A stretch of 64,000 bases of DNA, taken from assembly GCA_027186245.1 (NCBI GenBank), contig CP114489.1:4905501-4969500 (forward strand). The letters are read 5' to 3'. Position numbers and translations under genes: made by a program. This stretch comes from Coriaria nepalensis (lineage: Eukaryota > Streptophyta > Magnoliopsida > Cucurbitales > Coriariaceae). Of the stretch, positions 23,078-34,272 are shown piece by piece (position 1 is the first letter of the stretch; the number at the start of each line of letters is the position of its first letter). Under the pieces are notes generated by a model. The model did not search any database and was not told where the DNA came from. It worked only from the letters and a program-made list of their open reading frames with translations.

Positions 23078-23723
23078 TTACTCGTCAGCGTCCAACATGA
23101 GTGACCCATCAGGCGTCAGACCAATTTCTTTAAGGACTTGAGGGCAGTCAGGAAGGGCCTCTCTCTTAAGGAAACCAAGAGGGTTAGCATCACGAACTTT
23201 GCCAGATACTCCATTCGCTCTTGTAAGACTAACCCTACTTGTTTGCTTGAGGAATTTCCCTGGGTCCACCTCGTTGCATTCCGGATCACTACTATCGACC
23301 AATGATATCTCGCAAATCTCGTCCTCGTGGTCCCCTGGCACATTGATATGATATGATCCTGATGCATCGGTGGTAGCCTCGCCCGTGAATGTTACGTTAT
23401 CACTGTTGACTTCATCTCTGCATTGCAAACGAACCCTTGCACCTATAAAAAAAAAAATGTATGTTATATCTTTGCTCTAAGATTTTTACTTTTGGCCTAA
23501 TGTTTGTTCTAAGATTTGATTACTACTACTATTGCATGTTAATTAACATTAGATAATATATACCTGCCAATTTCGTGCTGATCCGGGTAACAAATTCGAC
23601 GCGACAGGTGTCACAATAAACGGAACCAACCACGGAGAAATGTTCGGCATCATCGGCAAGAGCAGGGCCGAGGACGGACAGAAAGCAGAGGGCAGAGACA
23701 AGGACAATAGCAGATTTTTCCAT
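23078..23723 (-). CDS. Ole e 1-like secreted protein (pollen Ole e 1 family), two exons
   Basis: Exon 1 is 23723-23564 and exon 2 is 23442-23078. They join in phase 1 across a 121-bp intron (CAG|GTATAT ... TATAG|GTG), giving 174 residues. I chose the ATG at 23723 because it begins a clean signal peptide (MEKSAIVLVSALCFLSVLGPALA). A longer frame from 23792 adds 23 polar residues. The family signature is present: VVGSVYCDTC near residue 31, RISTKLAGARVRLQC across the splice junction, YHINVPGDHED, and DCPQVL. Six cysteines occupy the usual places (YCDTC, LQC, EIC, PEC, DCP) for three disulphides. Family knowledge: secreted or cell-wall proteins of about 150-170 residues, including LAT52-type pollen proteins and olive-type allergens. 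Many members are expressed in vegetative tissue, so a pollen role is not assured here. Confidence 0.93.
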
Positions 23724-24071
23724 TCTCGCTGCAATTTGTAAGTTGTCTTTGAATCTCGAATCTCCGCGAAGAGAAGTAAAGGTCGGAATCACTTTTTATT
23801 GGAGACGAAAGACAAGGTCAAGGTGGTGCTAGTTTTTTGGTAGGTTGTTATGTTTATGAGGTTATTGTTTATTTTCTCTACGTACGGTGGAGAAACACTT
23901 TTTAAAACTTTGGATTCGCTTTTCTGTCTATCGCAAGTATATGTTATACATAGTAAAGGTTACCCACATGCATAAATTAGGAACAAGATATTCGTCATGT
24001 ATAAATTGTTCATCTTCTGATGATTAGTTATCGTGTATATGAATTACTTCTATTATTTAGCAGTTAAATAT
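23724..24071. other. Promoter region of the Ole e 1-like gene
   Basis: Upstream sequence of the minus-strand gene. No convincing TATA box was identified and nothing else is recognised. Confidence 0.35.
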
Positions 24072-24546
24072 TTCGCCGAATGTAAATTACAAAAACTTTG
24101 GAATTAAGTTTTTTTTTTTTTTTGGGACTAAGTTATGTTTGTTTGGACTGAAATTTTGGGGAATATGATGATGAACTGAAGACCTCGAGCAACTATTCAT
24201 CAATTGTCCGATGGCTTGAGACTCTGAATTCCTAAGATGTCCGATGTCTTAAAAGTATCCATCTAGCCTTCAAGATGAGATTCGCCGTATGTAAATTATA
24301 AAACATTAGAATTAGGTTTCTTTTTTTCCTGCAAAATTTTTTTTTTTTGGGTGTTGGGACTAAGTTATGTTTGCTTAGATTGAAATTTTGGTGAATATTG
24401 ACGAACTGAAGACCTCGAGCAGTTTTTTATGAATTGTCTGATGGCTTGAGGCTCTGAATTCCTGAGATTTTGAAGTCTCTGATTCTCTCATCTCGATGGT
24501 TTTATGAGTCTTAAAAAAAGTATCCATCGAGGCTTTGAAATGAGAG
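24072..24546. repeat. Imperfect tandem duplication, units of about 209 and 266 bp
   Basis: Copy 1 (24072-24280) and copy 2 (24281-24546) share, in order, TTCGCCG-ATGTAAATTA, a T-run, GGGACTAAGTTATGTTTG, GACGAACTGAAGACCTCGAGC (TGAT in copy 1), AATTGTC-GATGGCTTGAG, CTCTGAATTCCT and AAAAGTATCCATC. Copy 2 is longer because of an inserted CTCTGATTCTCTCATCTCGA segment. The following 24547-24700 repeats CGATGGCTC and GACTTTAAGTCTC words. Confidence 0.75.
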
Positions 24547-24759
24547 ATCAGAGATTTGAAAGTCTCCGACTTCAATGCTCGATGGCTCAAGGGTATAGTC
24601 TTAAGAACCCTCGAGGCATCGACCATTGAGGTCCGAGACTTTAAGTCTCTGATCTTTTATTTTGAATACTCAAGCCATCAAGCATTTATGGTTTGGTTTA
24701 AATCTCAAATCTCTTTAATTGCTTAGCTTATAATTGTATATATTAATCTTTATTTTAAT

Positions 24760-27510
24760 TTTTTTTTTTTTTCATTTCAGGAGAAACAACTTATAACTTG
24801 TCATGAACTTAGACCCATTCTTAATAAAAAAGATACTTACAAAATTAGCATTTCTATGATAGCAAATAAAGAAGTGATGGTTGCTGATATCAAGGGAAAG
24901 CTCACCCCACGACAATTGAAGATATTTAGGTCTACTTGCTTGTGACACTTCTTTGATGTGAATGTTCCCCTCAACAACTTTGGACAAATTGTGAACTATT
25001 TTACTGTTCGACGAGCAGAGTGCATGAAGAAGAATGAGTGGTGGTTTATTGTTTGAGAGAAGCCTATGTGGTTCAGTCTGAAGGAGTGGGCTTGTGTCAC
25101 GAGGTTGAAGTGTCATGCTTATTGTCCTGACCAAATCAATGCTCGGATAATAAAAGATAACAGACTACTTAGAAAGTACCTTGGTGGCAAACCTGTCTGA
25201 GCTTTAGAGCTAGTAGAGAGGTTTAGAAGCGATGAATGATATAACAAAGATACAATATTGAAAATATGGCTTTCGTATACTTCATTGAGGCAATCCTCTA
25301 TTTTTAAGAGATGAAGATTTTGATTCAGTCCTCTACCTTTAGCTTAGCAAATAATTTGGCAAGATCCAACAACCACCCTTGAGGGAGAGTTTTTTTGAGA
25401 TGATGATTAAATCACTAAAGAAGGATATAGTAATGAAGGTAGCTTCTAATCGAGCATGAGAGAAGGATCAAGAAGACACATACACATTAGAAGGGTTTAT
25501 GCTTTGTTTACAAGTTAGATTGTCTATTTAGCTTATATTTTTATTGATTTGTTTTTGTTGCTAATTTAAGTTTGATTTATGCTATTCCATTAACTATATA
25601 GGTATGGGCTTATGATTCCATTCCTTATCTCGGATCACAAGCTGGAATGTGGGTGCATAAGTTTTATGCCTTGAATATTGAATTGAAAATCCTAAGAGCT
25701 GCATGTATCTCACGTTCAAGCGAAGAGTGGATAAGCAAAGAAGGGGTAGGCTTTTAATTTTTAATTAATCTATTTTAGTTTATCATAATTAAACTGATTT
25801 TGATTTTATTTTAAAACAAGTTTTTATTCGTGGAATATTAAAACCAATCAAGGAAGAAAAACAACATTAATATTTAAAAGACTTAGAACCTTCTTCGAAC
25901 AATAAAGACGAAGTTGTGGACCATATGATGAGGGAGTTGGAGGAGGCTAAAGAAGAAGAAGAAGAAAAAAAAAGTATAAGAGAAAGAAGATGACAAAGGA
26001 GAAGAAGAAGTGGCAGAAGAAGAAGAAGAAGTGGTAGAAGAAGAAGTAAAAATAGAAGAAGAAGAAGTGGTAGAAGAAGAAGTAAAAATAGAAGAAGAAG
26101 AAGAAGTTGGGGACTATGAGAAGCTGTTGAGAAATTTAATGATCCCATTCATGCTTTAGAGGAAAGAATAATGGGAGGGATTAAGAAAATGTTTGGAGAG
26201 CTGAATAATAGGATGTGAGATATGGAGAAGATGATGAGAAAGATAAAAGAGGGGTTGGCTTCTACAACAGGTTCAGTTTCTTATTCACCACCATCTGCCA
26301 CATTCTACATCCAGTGTATGGCATTCACCACTGCCATAGTCTCCTACATCTGACATACAACATTTACCACCACCACAATCTCCTATATCTGGTGTAGGGC
26401 CTTCATTAGTAGCAACCATTCCACCACAACCCCTATATTCAATGTACGGCCTTCTAAATCGGCTCCCCTTGCATTATCCGTTTAGGAATTTAGGATGAAG
26501 ATGGTGTTTGGGTCCTCCATCTTAAGAAGATGATGCAGAGTCATATGTGACCTCATCCATCTTAGAGCGTGAAGACAGACGAGATAGGTGGATGAAGTTT
26601 TAAGTTATGGGGCGGTCATGTCTCCATATATAGACATCGGGAAGAAGAAAGCATGATTGAAGGAGAATACATGCTTTCCTATAAATCCAAATAACTTGAG
26701 GGTAATAACTTAGTGGTCCAAGACTGTAACGGACCTGTATTGTTTAAGGTACTTCATTTAAAGTTTTTTTAAAATTTTTGGAATTGTTATGTTATTAATT
26801 ATAGCTATATTTATGTTGGTTTGTATTTTTACGGGACTAGGGTTATATAATTTGAAAGCCAAAAACACGATGAACTTTTTTTTTTTTTTTAAATACTGAA
26901 ACCTGTGGAGTGGCTAGACAGTTTTATAAGCATTCAAACCATGAATGTTACATATAGTCTAAATATTAGAAAAATAATTTGTATTTGAATTATTTTTTCT
27001 CTCTTTTTGGTTGCAGCACGTGGACAAGTTTATGTTCTTGCTTCAGATGAGAATGAAGAAATTCAATTACGTGCTTGATTAATTTGTTGCCCTTATTGAT
27101 CAAGTCGTCCCTTAGTACGTGAAAATTTATTGGGATGAGACTTTCAAGAAGATAAAGAAAGAAAATTAGGAAAGACATGTATTTCCAAAGGGTGTCCTAT
27201 TTGGAATCATGTTGTTGGACATAGGCCTGTCAACGAAGTCGGATTCCAATTCTTAGATCGGCTGTATATTCTCCTTAACTATAAAGGAGTACATTGGTAT
27301 ACTTCGACCGTTGATATACCAAAAAAGAAAATCTTCGTACTACATAGTCTATTGGGGAAAAAGACCTATACGGGGAAGATTCAAATAGAGCTAACCCCTA
27401 TGTGCATAATGCTTCCATACTTATTGAGAAATGTAAGGGATGAGTGCAACATTGATCCTTTCGAAGTCGAGGGGATTGCAGAGTATACATTCTTAAGTTT
27501 TTAGAGTTTC
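24760..27510 (+). pseudogene. Decayed DUF1985 - Ulp1 (C48 peptidase-like) gene of Mutator-like transposon type
   Basis: The 5' part (about 24780-25300) reads as DUF1985, with MVADIKGKLTPRQLKIF, NNFGQIVNYFTVRRAE and MWFSLKEWACVTRLKC. A Glu-rich linker follows (about 25915-26115). The 3' part (27000-27510) is a degraded Ulp1-type cysteine protease fold, with HVDKFMFLLQMRMKKFNYVLD after a TTGCAG acceptor at 27016, then VNEVGFQFLDRLYILLNYKGVHWYTS containing the catalytic-type His-Trp. In the next motif, where these proteases have Asp (V-x-D-S-L), the sequence reads VLHSL, so the catalytic Asp is replaced. Many stops break the frames. Family knowledge: such genes travel in Mutator-like elements (KI-MULE/Kaonashi type). 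No mudrA transposase was seen here. Confidence 0.7.
26020..26108 (+). repeat. Glu-coding minisatellite
   Basis: Two near-identical units of about 39 bp, each reading EEEVVEEEVKIEE when translated, sit inside a longer GAA/GAAGAA tract at 25935-26108. The minus-strand Leu-rich frame across it is only its shadow. Confidence 0.8.
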
Positions 27511-28035
27511 AACATGTGACTTGATATAATGCTTGTTCATGTTGATAATATGGTGTTATTATGATGACATATTGCTATTTCTATTTACCAGCGGTATCTA
27601 GACTTGTAATTATTCATATTTATATTATGTTTGCTATTTCTGAATAAATTGTAAGCAAATTTCAAACACTTATTGTATATATGTATGAGGTTTTATTTTG
27701 GATATGGTGTTATAACTACTTTTAGAAATTGAAACTCTGTTGTAAGTAACCTTGTAAATTGAGATATTTCAATACTTAGTAAAAGGTTGTTAAACCAAAC
27801 CTGTTAGTTTCAGTTAGAAAGAGTTATAATTAAGCTGTTAAATAGTAGAGGGAACTATATCGGAGGATTCATTCGATCAATTGTAAAGATTTAATCAAAC
27901 ACATCATTGAATTTCTTCATTCTCACAAAAATATAAACTTGTCCACTTGCTGGAACCAAAAGGAGAAAAAAAAAATCGAATAGAAATCATTTTTCCAACA
28001 TTTAGACTGTATATACATTCATGGTTTACCCTCGA
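26925..28035. repeat. Inverted duplication of about 150 bp, arms about 0.8 kb apart
   Basis: 27890-28035 is the reverse complement of about 26930-27085. Shared words in order include ATTGAATTTCTTCATTCTCA, ATAAACTTGTCCAC, TGCTG or GCTGG, AACCAAAA, GAGAAAAAA, ATATTTAGACT or CATTTAGACT, and ACATTCATGGTTT. The source arm covers the intron-exon junction that opens the Ulp1-like part of the decayed gene. The 800 bp between contain the rest of that domain and AT-rich sequence. Confidence 0.75.
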
Positions 28036-28475
28036 AGTAACCATTGTTACGGAACTTGATTCTTGAATTGTAATCCGTTTTTTACGTAAATTCTAACAAT
28101 CTGAGATAGGGTTGTTCCAATAATCCAACGTCCCAGTTTATATCATTAAAAAGTAATCTCAGCCATCCAAATAGCTATCGTTACAGTTTCTATATGCAAA
28201 AGCTGCCAAATCGGGAGATTCTTGGAAAAACTAGAATTACGAGTACTCTAGAAAGTAACAGTGAAAGGGCATATTCTAACTGTTTCAATAAGCTTCTGTG
28301 TAGAAACTAGAAACGGCTACAACAAGATTTTGCATTAATTTATTTTTGCTTTCAGTGTGTTGTTCAATACTGCTTAATTTTTACATCAATGAGATTGAAA
28401 TAAACCAATTGTGCAGCAAGAATCTTCATCTACATGACTAAAAAAACTTCTCGGTAGATATGCAATTTGGTTTTT
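27511..28475. other. Spacer between the Ulp1-like relic and the lipase gene
   Basis: AT-rich. Contains the second arm of the inverted duplication (27890-28035) and should include the 3' UTR of the lipase-like gene. No other gene seen. Confidence 0.45.
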
Positions 28476-31400
28476 CTACAAGTTGGCGGCAATACATGAA
28501 TAAGACTCTTCCTGCTTTAGACTGTCTGCTACATGAGCCACCACCCCAGCTCCAGCATTGTGGAGCCATTCATTTTTTACCTGAAAAAAGAAGGGGAAAA
28601 AGAAAAAAAAACAGATTAAGTGATCTTCACACAAAAAAAAAAAAAAGTCAATTCATTGAATCTCCTGAACCCACCAAATGACCAACAGAAACACGGAACT
28701 TCCCTTCGAAATCGTAATTTCCAACTACTTGAAAAAACATGTATTGTTTGGATTCTTCAATCAATTTTTGATGGAATGCGATTCTGAATGCACCTTATGT
28801 ATTTGAGATGCTCATGTATTTTGTGGGTTTTATAGTACCAAAGGTTTTGTGGAATCAACTCTATGAAGAAAAAACCATAGCAAATGAAGTTCAAGTAGTA
28901 AGCGGTACATGAATGTTGTTGTGGGCAAAGAAGGGCAAGAATGCAGAATGAAAGCTGACATCAACTTTTTTCCATCCTAACTGCTGTAAGCCCTGAATCA
29001 TTTCCTCTGTTACCAAACAAGATTATAAACTGTCAGTTGTGCCTTTTTTTTTTTTCCCTCAATTTCAACGAAATAATAGTGAAACTTGGTGTCAAATATA
29101 TAATTACCTTCCATGATTTCATGGTATTCTGCTGTATTTTGTGTGCTCGGTGTATTTTGTGCTGCCTTTTTAGCTCGAGCTGCTTCTGGGGGAAAACGGG
29201 GCCCATCTGATGAAACTGGGGGACAATATTCCACGTCCACAACATGCTTGTAACCATCTAAAGATCGACTAGGAGGCTTCAAGTCAAGTAAAAAATGTTT
29301 TAATGAAAATATAATAGTTGATCCTTCGTTTTCAAGATCCAGATCGTTGCAATTAATCCATTAGAAATTTACTCTAATAATTCGATATACAAATAAGATA
29401 AAACTCACAATAAACAGCTCTGTATCCCTCCTTATGGATGATGTGCGCCAACCCACCATATCTTGTTCAGTTAAAGGAAACTGACATGTCATGAGTAGAA
29501 ACTTATAAAATAAATGTAAGGACAGGGAGCATTAAGAAGGATACGATCATAAGATACATTGGCATAAAGCATGCGAGATTTAAAAGCACCAAGGGCAGAT
29601 CTGCAACGGTCAAAGTTGTGTAAGGATTTACTTCATTAGAAGACCAGTAGAAGTTATATAAAAGTTTCTTCACTCACATAAACTTTCCATCTCCACAGTC
29701 TGATGCCATTCTCAAGAGAAGAGGTGGTTTATCAGGTCGGCCATCAGTTAGGAATAGCTGACTACCAGTTTGTCCAACAAGAACAGGTGCCAGAGGTGCA
29801 GCCAGTTTTTCTAAGAAAGGAACTCCAAAGAGAAATGGAAGCTGGAAATAAGTATATATTAATCAATTACTGATCTTTAGGGAGAGGTCAATATAATTTC
29901 AGTCACCCTCTGAAATCACAGAACTTTCAATTTTAATTAAGAAACAATGAAGACTAGACCCTAGAAAACATACCTGCCTTTTACCTCTCACCCCGAGATG
30001 AGGAGTTGCCAAAGTAATAAAATTGACTGGCTCCAATCCAGCAACCATACCCCGCCTCGAAGAGCTTACAGGTTCTGAAGTTTCTGACTCAGATTCACCA
30101 AGATCTTTGGGTTTTCTTCTGCTTATTATATTTGGTTTGTAGAGGACAGAGATTGCATGTCTTGCAAACAAGCCACCTAGGGAATGGGCTAAAATTGATA
30201 TCTTTTTCAGGCTCTCTGTCTTTTTCACAACTTTCATCACCTGTTTATGATGAAAACAGCCATTACACAACATAAAAGAATCATATTCCAGCTCAATGGC
30301 AGGATGTTCTGATCAAGAAGCACAGGAAATGAATCTAGGAAAGGAAAAATAAAATGTTTCCTGGATTCAGAACTTACTTCATCTGCTAATCGCTTTCCAG
30401 CTCCATCAATCCCAGTGAAAGTTTTCATATAGGTGTTTGATGAACTTGCTGCAGGAACATGGAACTAAATTAACAACACAAAACATGAACCAAACTGAAC
30501 TTATCCATACAAGAGAGGCAACTGAACCCATACAGATACATCATATATGAACATGACATCGTGACACCATACAGATACATCATATAACCGTGCTTCACAG
30601 GGAATCGAGGCTAAACTAGATAAACTAATCACTTTTGCTAACTAAAGCTGGAGGAAAATTGCTCATATATAAGGAGGAACATACCATAAATCAAGAAATT
30701 TTTTCCTAGCCGCTTTTTCAGTTCTGATTCCACATATATCCAGTCACTTGGGCTGCAGTAATTGAAATAAGAATCATCATGACACCAACACAGATTAAGG
30801 AAAAGAGAATCATCTAATGAATAAAGGCAAAAAAATTCCTTTAATTCATCTCTACTTAATTTGGTGTTGGAAACTACTTCAGGTATAGACCATACCTAGC
30901 TAAAATTCCATGGACAAGCACAAGAAGATGATCAGGCTCGTTTTTCACATTTGTAATGCCTCTTGATGATGAAACTGTGCCATTAGTTGTAGCACTCATA
31001 GCTTGATATCTAAGGCCTTGATGCACCCAGCTATTAGTCAAGCCTGCACAAGATTACAGATCCTAGCTTCAATTTCCAATCTCAGTGAACCAAATATGTA
31101 TATAGAAAGACCTCAGTCTCAATGGATCAGATGTACGTACATGTTTTTCACTGTCCTTTTAAAAGTTTATTCTTCCCCATTTACAAGGTAGATTTCTGAA
31201 TTCTGATTAGAGCAGTGTGATTGAACACACATCATTTTCATTAACTAAACATCCTTGATTAATTTCTACGCTATAGTTCTTGATGAATTCATGATTTTTT
31301 AAGCACTCCAAATCACTTAGGGAAAGGATTTCTCCCCTTTCATCTTCACAGCTAACGGGTAAGTACCCAATTACAGAGAGATTGAAAAACTACAGCTACC

Positions 31401-31764
31401 ATCTTCAATCATCCAACAATAGTTCAAGTAATAGTTCAAATCTCATGAATGAAAACCGCACAAATTTCTTTGAATTCAACAATACGATTCTGAATACCTA
31501 ATCATACAACATATTGCGTCACGAGGTCGTATTCCAACTCATTCCACAGAAACCAGCAGCAAAAACAAGGAGAAAAATAATGAAAAAATAAAAGCAAAAT
31601 TAAGAAAAAGGAAAGTTACCTGATGAAGAACAACAAGGAGAAGAGGAAGAAGAAGAGGAGGAATAGGAGGGCGTTCCTAGCTGTCCATGGGAAGAAGAAC
31701 TTCTCCTGTTGCTAAATCTTGGAGAATAAGCACACCGCGCGTGAATCAAAGGTGCGAATGCCAT
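28476..31764 (-). CDS. DUF676 lipase-like serine esterase, eleven exons, 447 residues
   Basis: Exons (all GT-AG, phases agree): 31764-31620, 31043-30896, 30752-30685, 30448-30378, 30240-29974, 29841-29678, 29600-29545, 29461-29409, 29276-29108, 29006-28909, 28580-28476. The sum is 1,344 bases. The N-terminus is Ser/Arg-rich (residues 1-49), possibly a plastid transit peptide. Then comes LLVLVHGILASPSDW (oxyanion-side loop), KKISILAHSLGGLF with nucleophile Ser164 in an A-H-S-L-G elbow, VNFITLATPHLGVRG, LFGVPFLEKLA, LFLTDG, ALGAFKSRMLYANVSYDHMVGWRTSSIRR with candidate Asp/His, and the C-terminal block WLHNAGAGVVAHVADSL. This is the order in plant DUF676 proteins such as Arabidopsis At4g25770 and yeast ROG1-like lipases, which hydrolyse acylglycerols or lysophospholipids. 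Substrate here is unknown. If intron 10 is retained the frame ends at 28891, giving 418 residues without the last block. Confidence 0.93.
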
Positions 31765-32000
31765 ATATAGGTATACAACTATAGATATATAGACACGAAA
31801 ACTAAAAATAGATAGAGAGAGAGCACGAAAATCGAATGAGAGAGAGACAGATGGACGATTAGATGAATGTCTTTCTCGTTAGTATCAAAGTCAGAAAATT
31901 CAGTTTCAGTATTCATCCATCGACGCCATTCATTGTACGTTATCGTCTGCAATAGAAAACCATACGCAAGCCCACGCCCTGTGCTCTGTGTAGGAAGTGT

Positions 32001-32068
32001 GAGAGGGTGAGAGGGTGAGAGAGGTAGAGAGGTAGAGAGGTAGAGAGGTAGAGAGAGCGAGAGAGAGG
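32001..32068. repeat. 10-bp GA-rich minisatellite in the lipase upstream region
   Basis: GAGAGGTAGA units repeated about four times, preceded by GAGAGGGTGA and followed by a GA run. On the lipase strand this is a CT-rich tract about 250 bases upstream of the ATG, the kind of Y-patch often found near plant transcription starts. Confidence 0.8.
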
Positions 32069-32997
32069 TGTACATTTCGGGAAAGAGAGGTTGAATACGG
32101 ACAAAGAAAGAAGAATTATTGACGATGAAAAATCTTGACCAGTAATTATCTATTTATTTATTAAACTTTTCGGACAATTTATTATGTAGCTGGAAAATTT
32201 GAGTTTTGGGCCCATGGCCCATCCATTAGCTTGTCCCAGTTATGTTATATGTTAACATTTGGTTCGAGAATCGTACATGGAATGAATTTAATTTTTATAT
32301 TGTTGTTTGATTCGATTATATTTAACGACTGGGTTTGGTTTAGAGAATTATTGTAATTCCAGATTTCATTTAAAATATTAAATGAATTTTCTTTTAAAAG
32401 GGTCAAAATGGGTTGAAAACGGTCAATATTTACATATTTCCATTAAAATGCTTAAAAATACGTGGGCTCCAAATTTCCCTCTTTTGGGGGCATTGACATC
32501 GAGCCTACGCGGTTTAATTTATTAACATTTTTCCATTTTTATTTAACAATGAGTCTATAACAACTGTTTTAATATAAACTCACTTTCATATTTTATTTTT
32601 AAAAAATTGAAATTAGGAAACTATCATTATCTTTCAACCTTATACTTTATTCCAATGGTAAAAACAAAAAATCTAACCGGCTTCGATTCTTTCTAAACAT
32701 ATTATTCCGAATTCATATTTTTCGACCTCTCACTTTTGTAAACTTATTGAATTGATCATAGTTTGATTCCTTACTTATTTTATCGGCAAGTTTCTGAATC
32801 TTATAAGGTTAGAGTTCGTTTGAACGCAATTTAAATCGATAAATTTAAGCTTTTTGTTATTAACTTCTCTTTAAATAATTGATTGATCATTATAATTGAA
32901 ATGAAAATACGCATTCTTCTTTGTGTTATGTCTATATTGTGATTCTTATTATGCAACGCATACAAAAGAATCTGTAAAACTTGTCTGTTTATCCAAT

Positions 32998-33071
32998 ACT
33001 CGATGGCTTTTTCCCGATGGCTCGATGGCATAGTGAGCCATCAAAGCATTGGGTTAGCCGAGCCATCGAGT
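32998..33071. repeat. CGATGG-rich hairpin
   Basis: ACTCGATGGCT (32998-33008) and AGCCATCGAGT (33061-33071) are perfect 11-base inverted arms. Inside, GATGGCTCGATGGC and GAGCCATC add a second inverted pair. The same words occur in the copia LTR minisatellite and in the repeats at 24.2-24.7 kb. Confidence 0.75.
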
Positions 33072-34203
33072 AACTTATGTTTTTTATAATTTTTTCTTCT
33101 TTTTAATCAATAATACTTATTCTCATTTATTTTTATTATACATAAACGAAATTCTTATTCATAGTGATATACTGTGATGATGAATGGAAAGAAAATATTA
33201 ACCCAAATGAGAAAAAAAAAGTAATGGTATTGACATTCAAATAGAAGTGAATGATTTACTAGAGTTTCGGTAGAATCTAATATCATTTATAGTCGGCTGC
33301 TGAAGGCCGTATATGATTCTATTGACATTAATCATAATCATTTTAGTTTGCAACTATCATACAAGATGGAAAGTAAATTATTGACTTCACCACTATATAT
33401 AAAAAATAAACAAAATGTAAAGGGAATTTTCTGATACTTGCTATCTACAGAAGAAAAATCTCCACTATACGTTAAGTTACTTCCGGAGATAGAAAGCCAA
33501 TCATGTGGTGAAGAGGGGCGTTAATTACCAAACTTTCATAATGTTCATGGTATGTGACATACATATTCTTGTTAATAATTTTGATGATTTGTTTTAAGTA
33601 TAATCATAGTAGTTATGGACATCACAACGAGGATGAGGATGTAGAGGTTGATGATAAAGATTAATAGACTGAGATTTTGGGTAATGATGACAAAGAGATT
33701 AAGATTGCGGATGATAATGACAAAGATGAGAGAATTGAGAAAGAATATGGTACTAGGTCTGTTTGTGGGTCAGACCAATCGAATTTGGGCCTATTGTAGT
33801 GATGACAAAACTATGAAATTCGAGTTTAAACAGGTTCGGGTAATTTTGGGCCCAAATTCTTCTCTCTATTCTACTATATGATCTCGTCTATTGAAAATCG
33901 ATCTTAAATATGGTCATATCTTCATTATCCCAATAGTAAACCTTCTTACTTCTCTTCACATCTCGAAAGTGTTATTAGCCTATTTATAAGCAGTCGAAGG
34001 TCCTTAAAAGACTTTATTTTTGGTTTACGGCTTACTTGCATTTTTCCTTAAAGCCTATATAGATAGACATAGACTGAGGGCATTCTCGGTATCCATGCTC
34101 TGGCAATGGCAGGATCCAATATGTCAGTTGCTTGTCTTCAAGCCTCTACCTTATTCTGATTTTTACATTTCTCATGTTTAAGGATTTTAAACAAACTAAT
34201 AAA

Positions 34204-34272
34204 CAAGAATCTAATTCAAATCTCAAATACAAGGACTTTAAACAAGATTCTAGTTCAAATCTCAAATACAAA
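34204..34272. repeat. Two-unit 40-bp direct repeat
   Basis: ACAAGAATCTAATTCAAATC then TCAAATACAA, and 40 bases later ACAAGATTCTAGTTCAAATC then TCAAATACAA, with a shared GGA-TTTAAAC lead-in to each. Confidence 0.75.

Noticed and set aside
23724..23792. Longer start of the Ole e 1-like gene
   Set aside because: It would place 23 polar residues before the signal peptide; the ATG at 23723 gives a normal signal peptide.
25867..26148. Leu-rich open frame on the minus strand
   Set aside because: It is the reverse complement of the Glu-coding GAA minisatellite and has no conserved features.
31779..32075. 98-residue minus-strand frame (Ser/Leu/Pro/Tyr-rich)
   Set aside because: It is driven by the GA/CT minisatellite upstream of the lipase gene and overlaps its probable 5' UTR.
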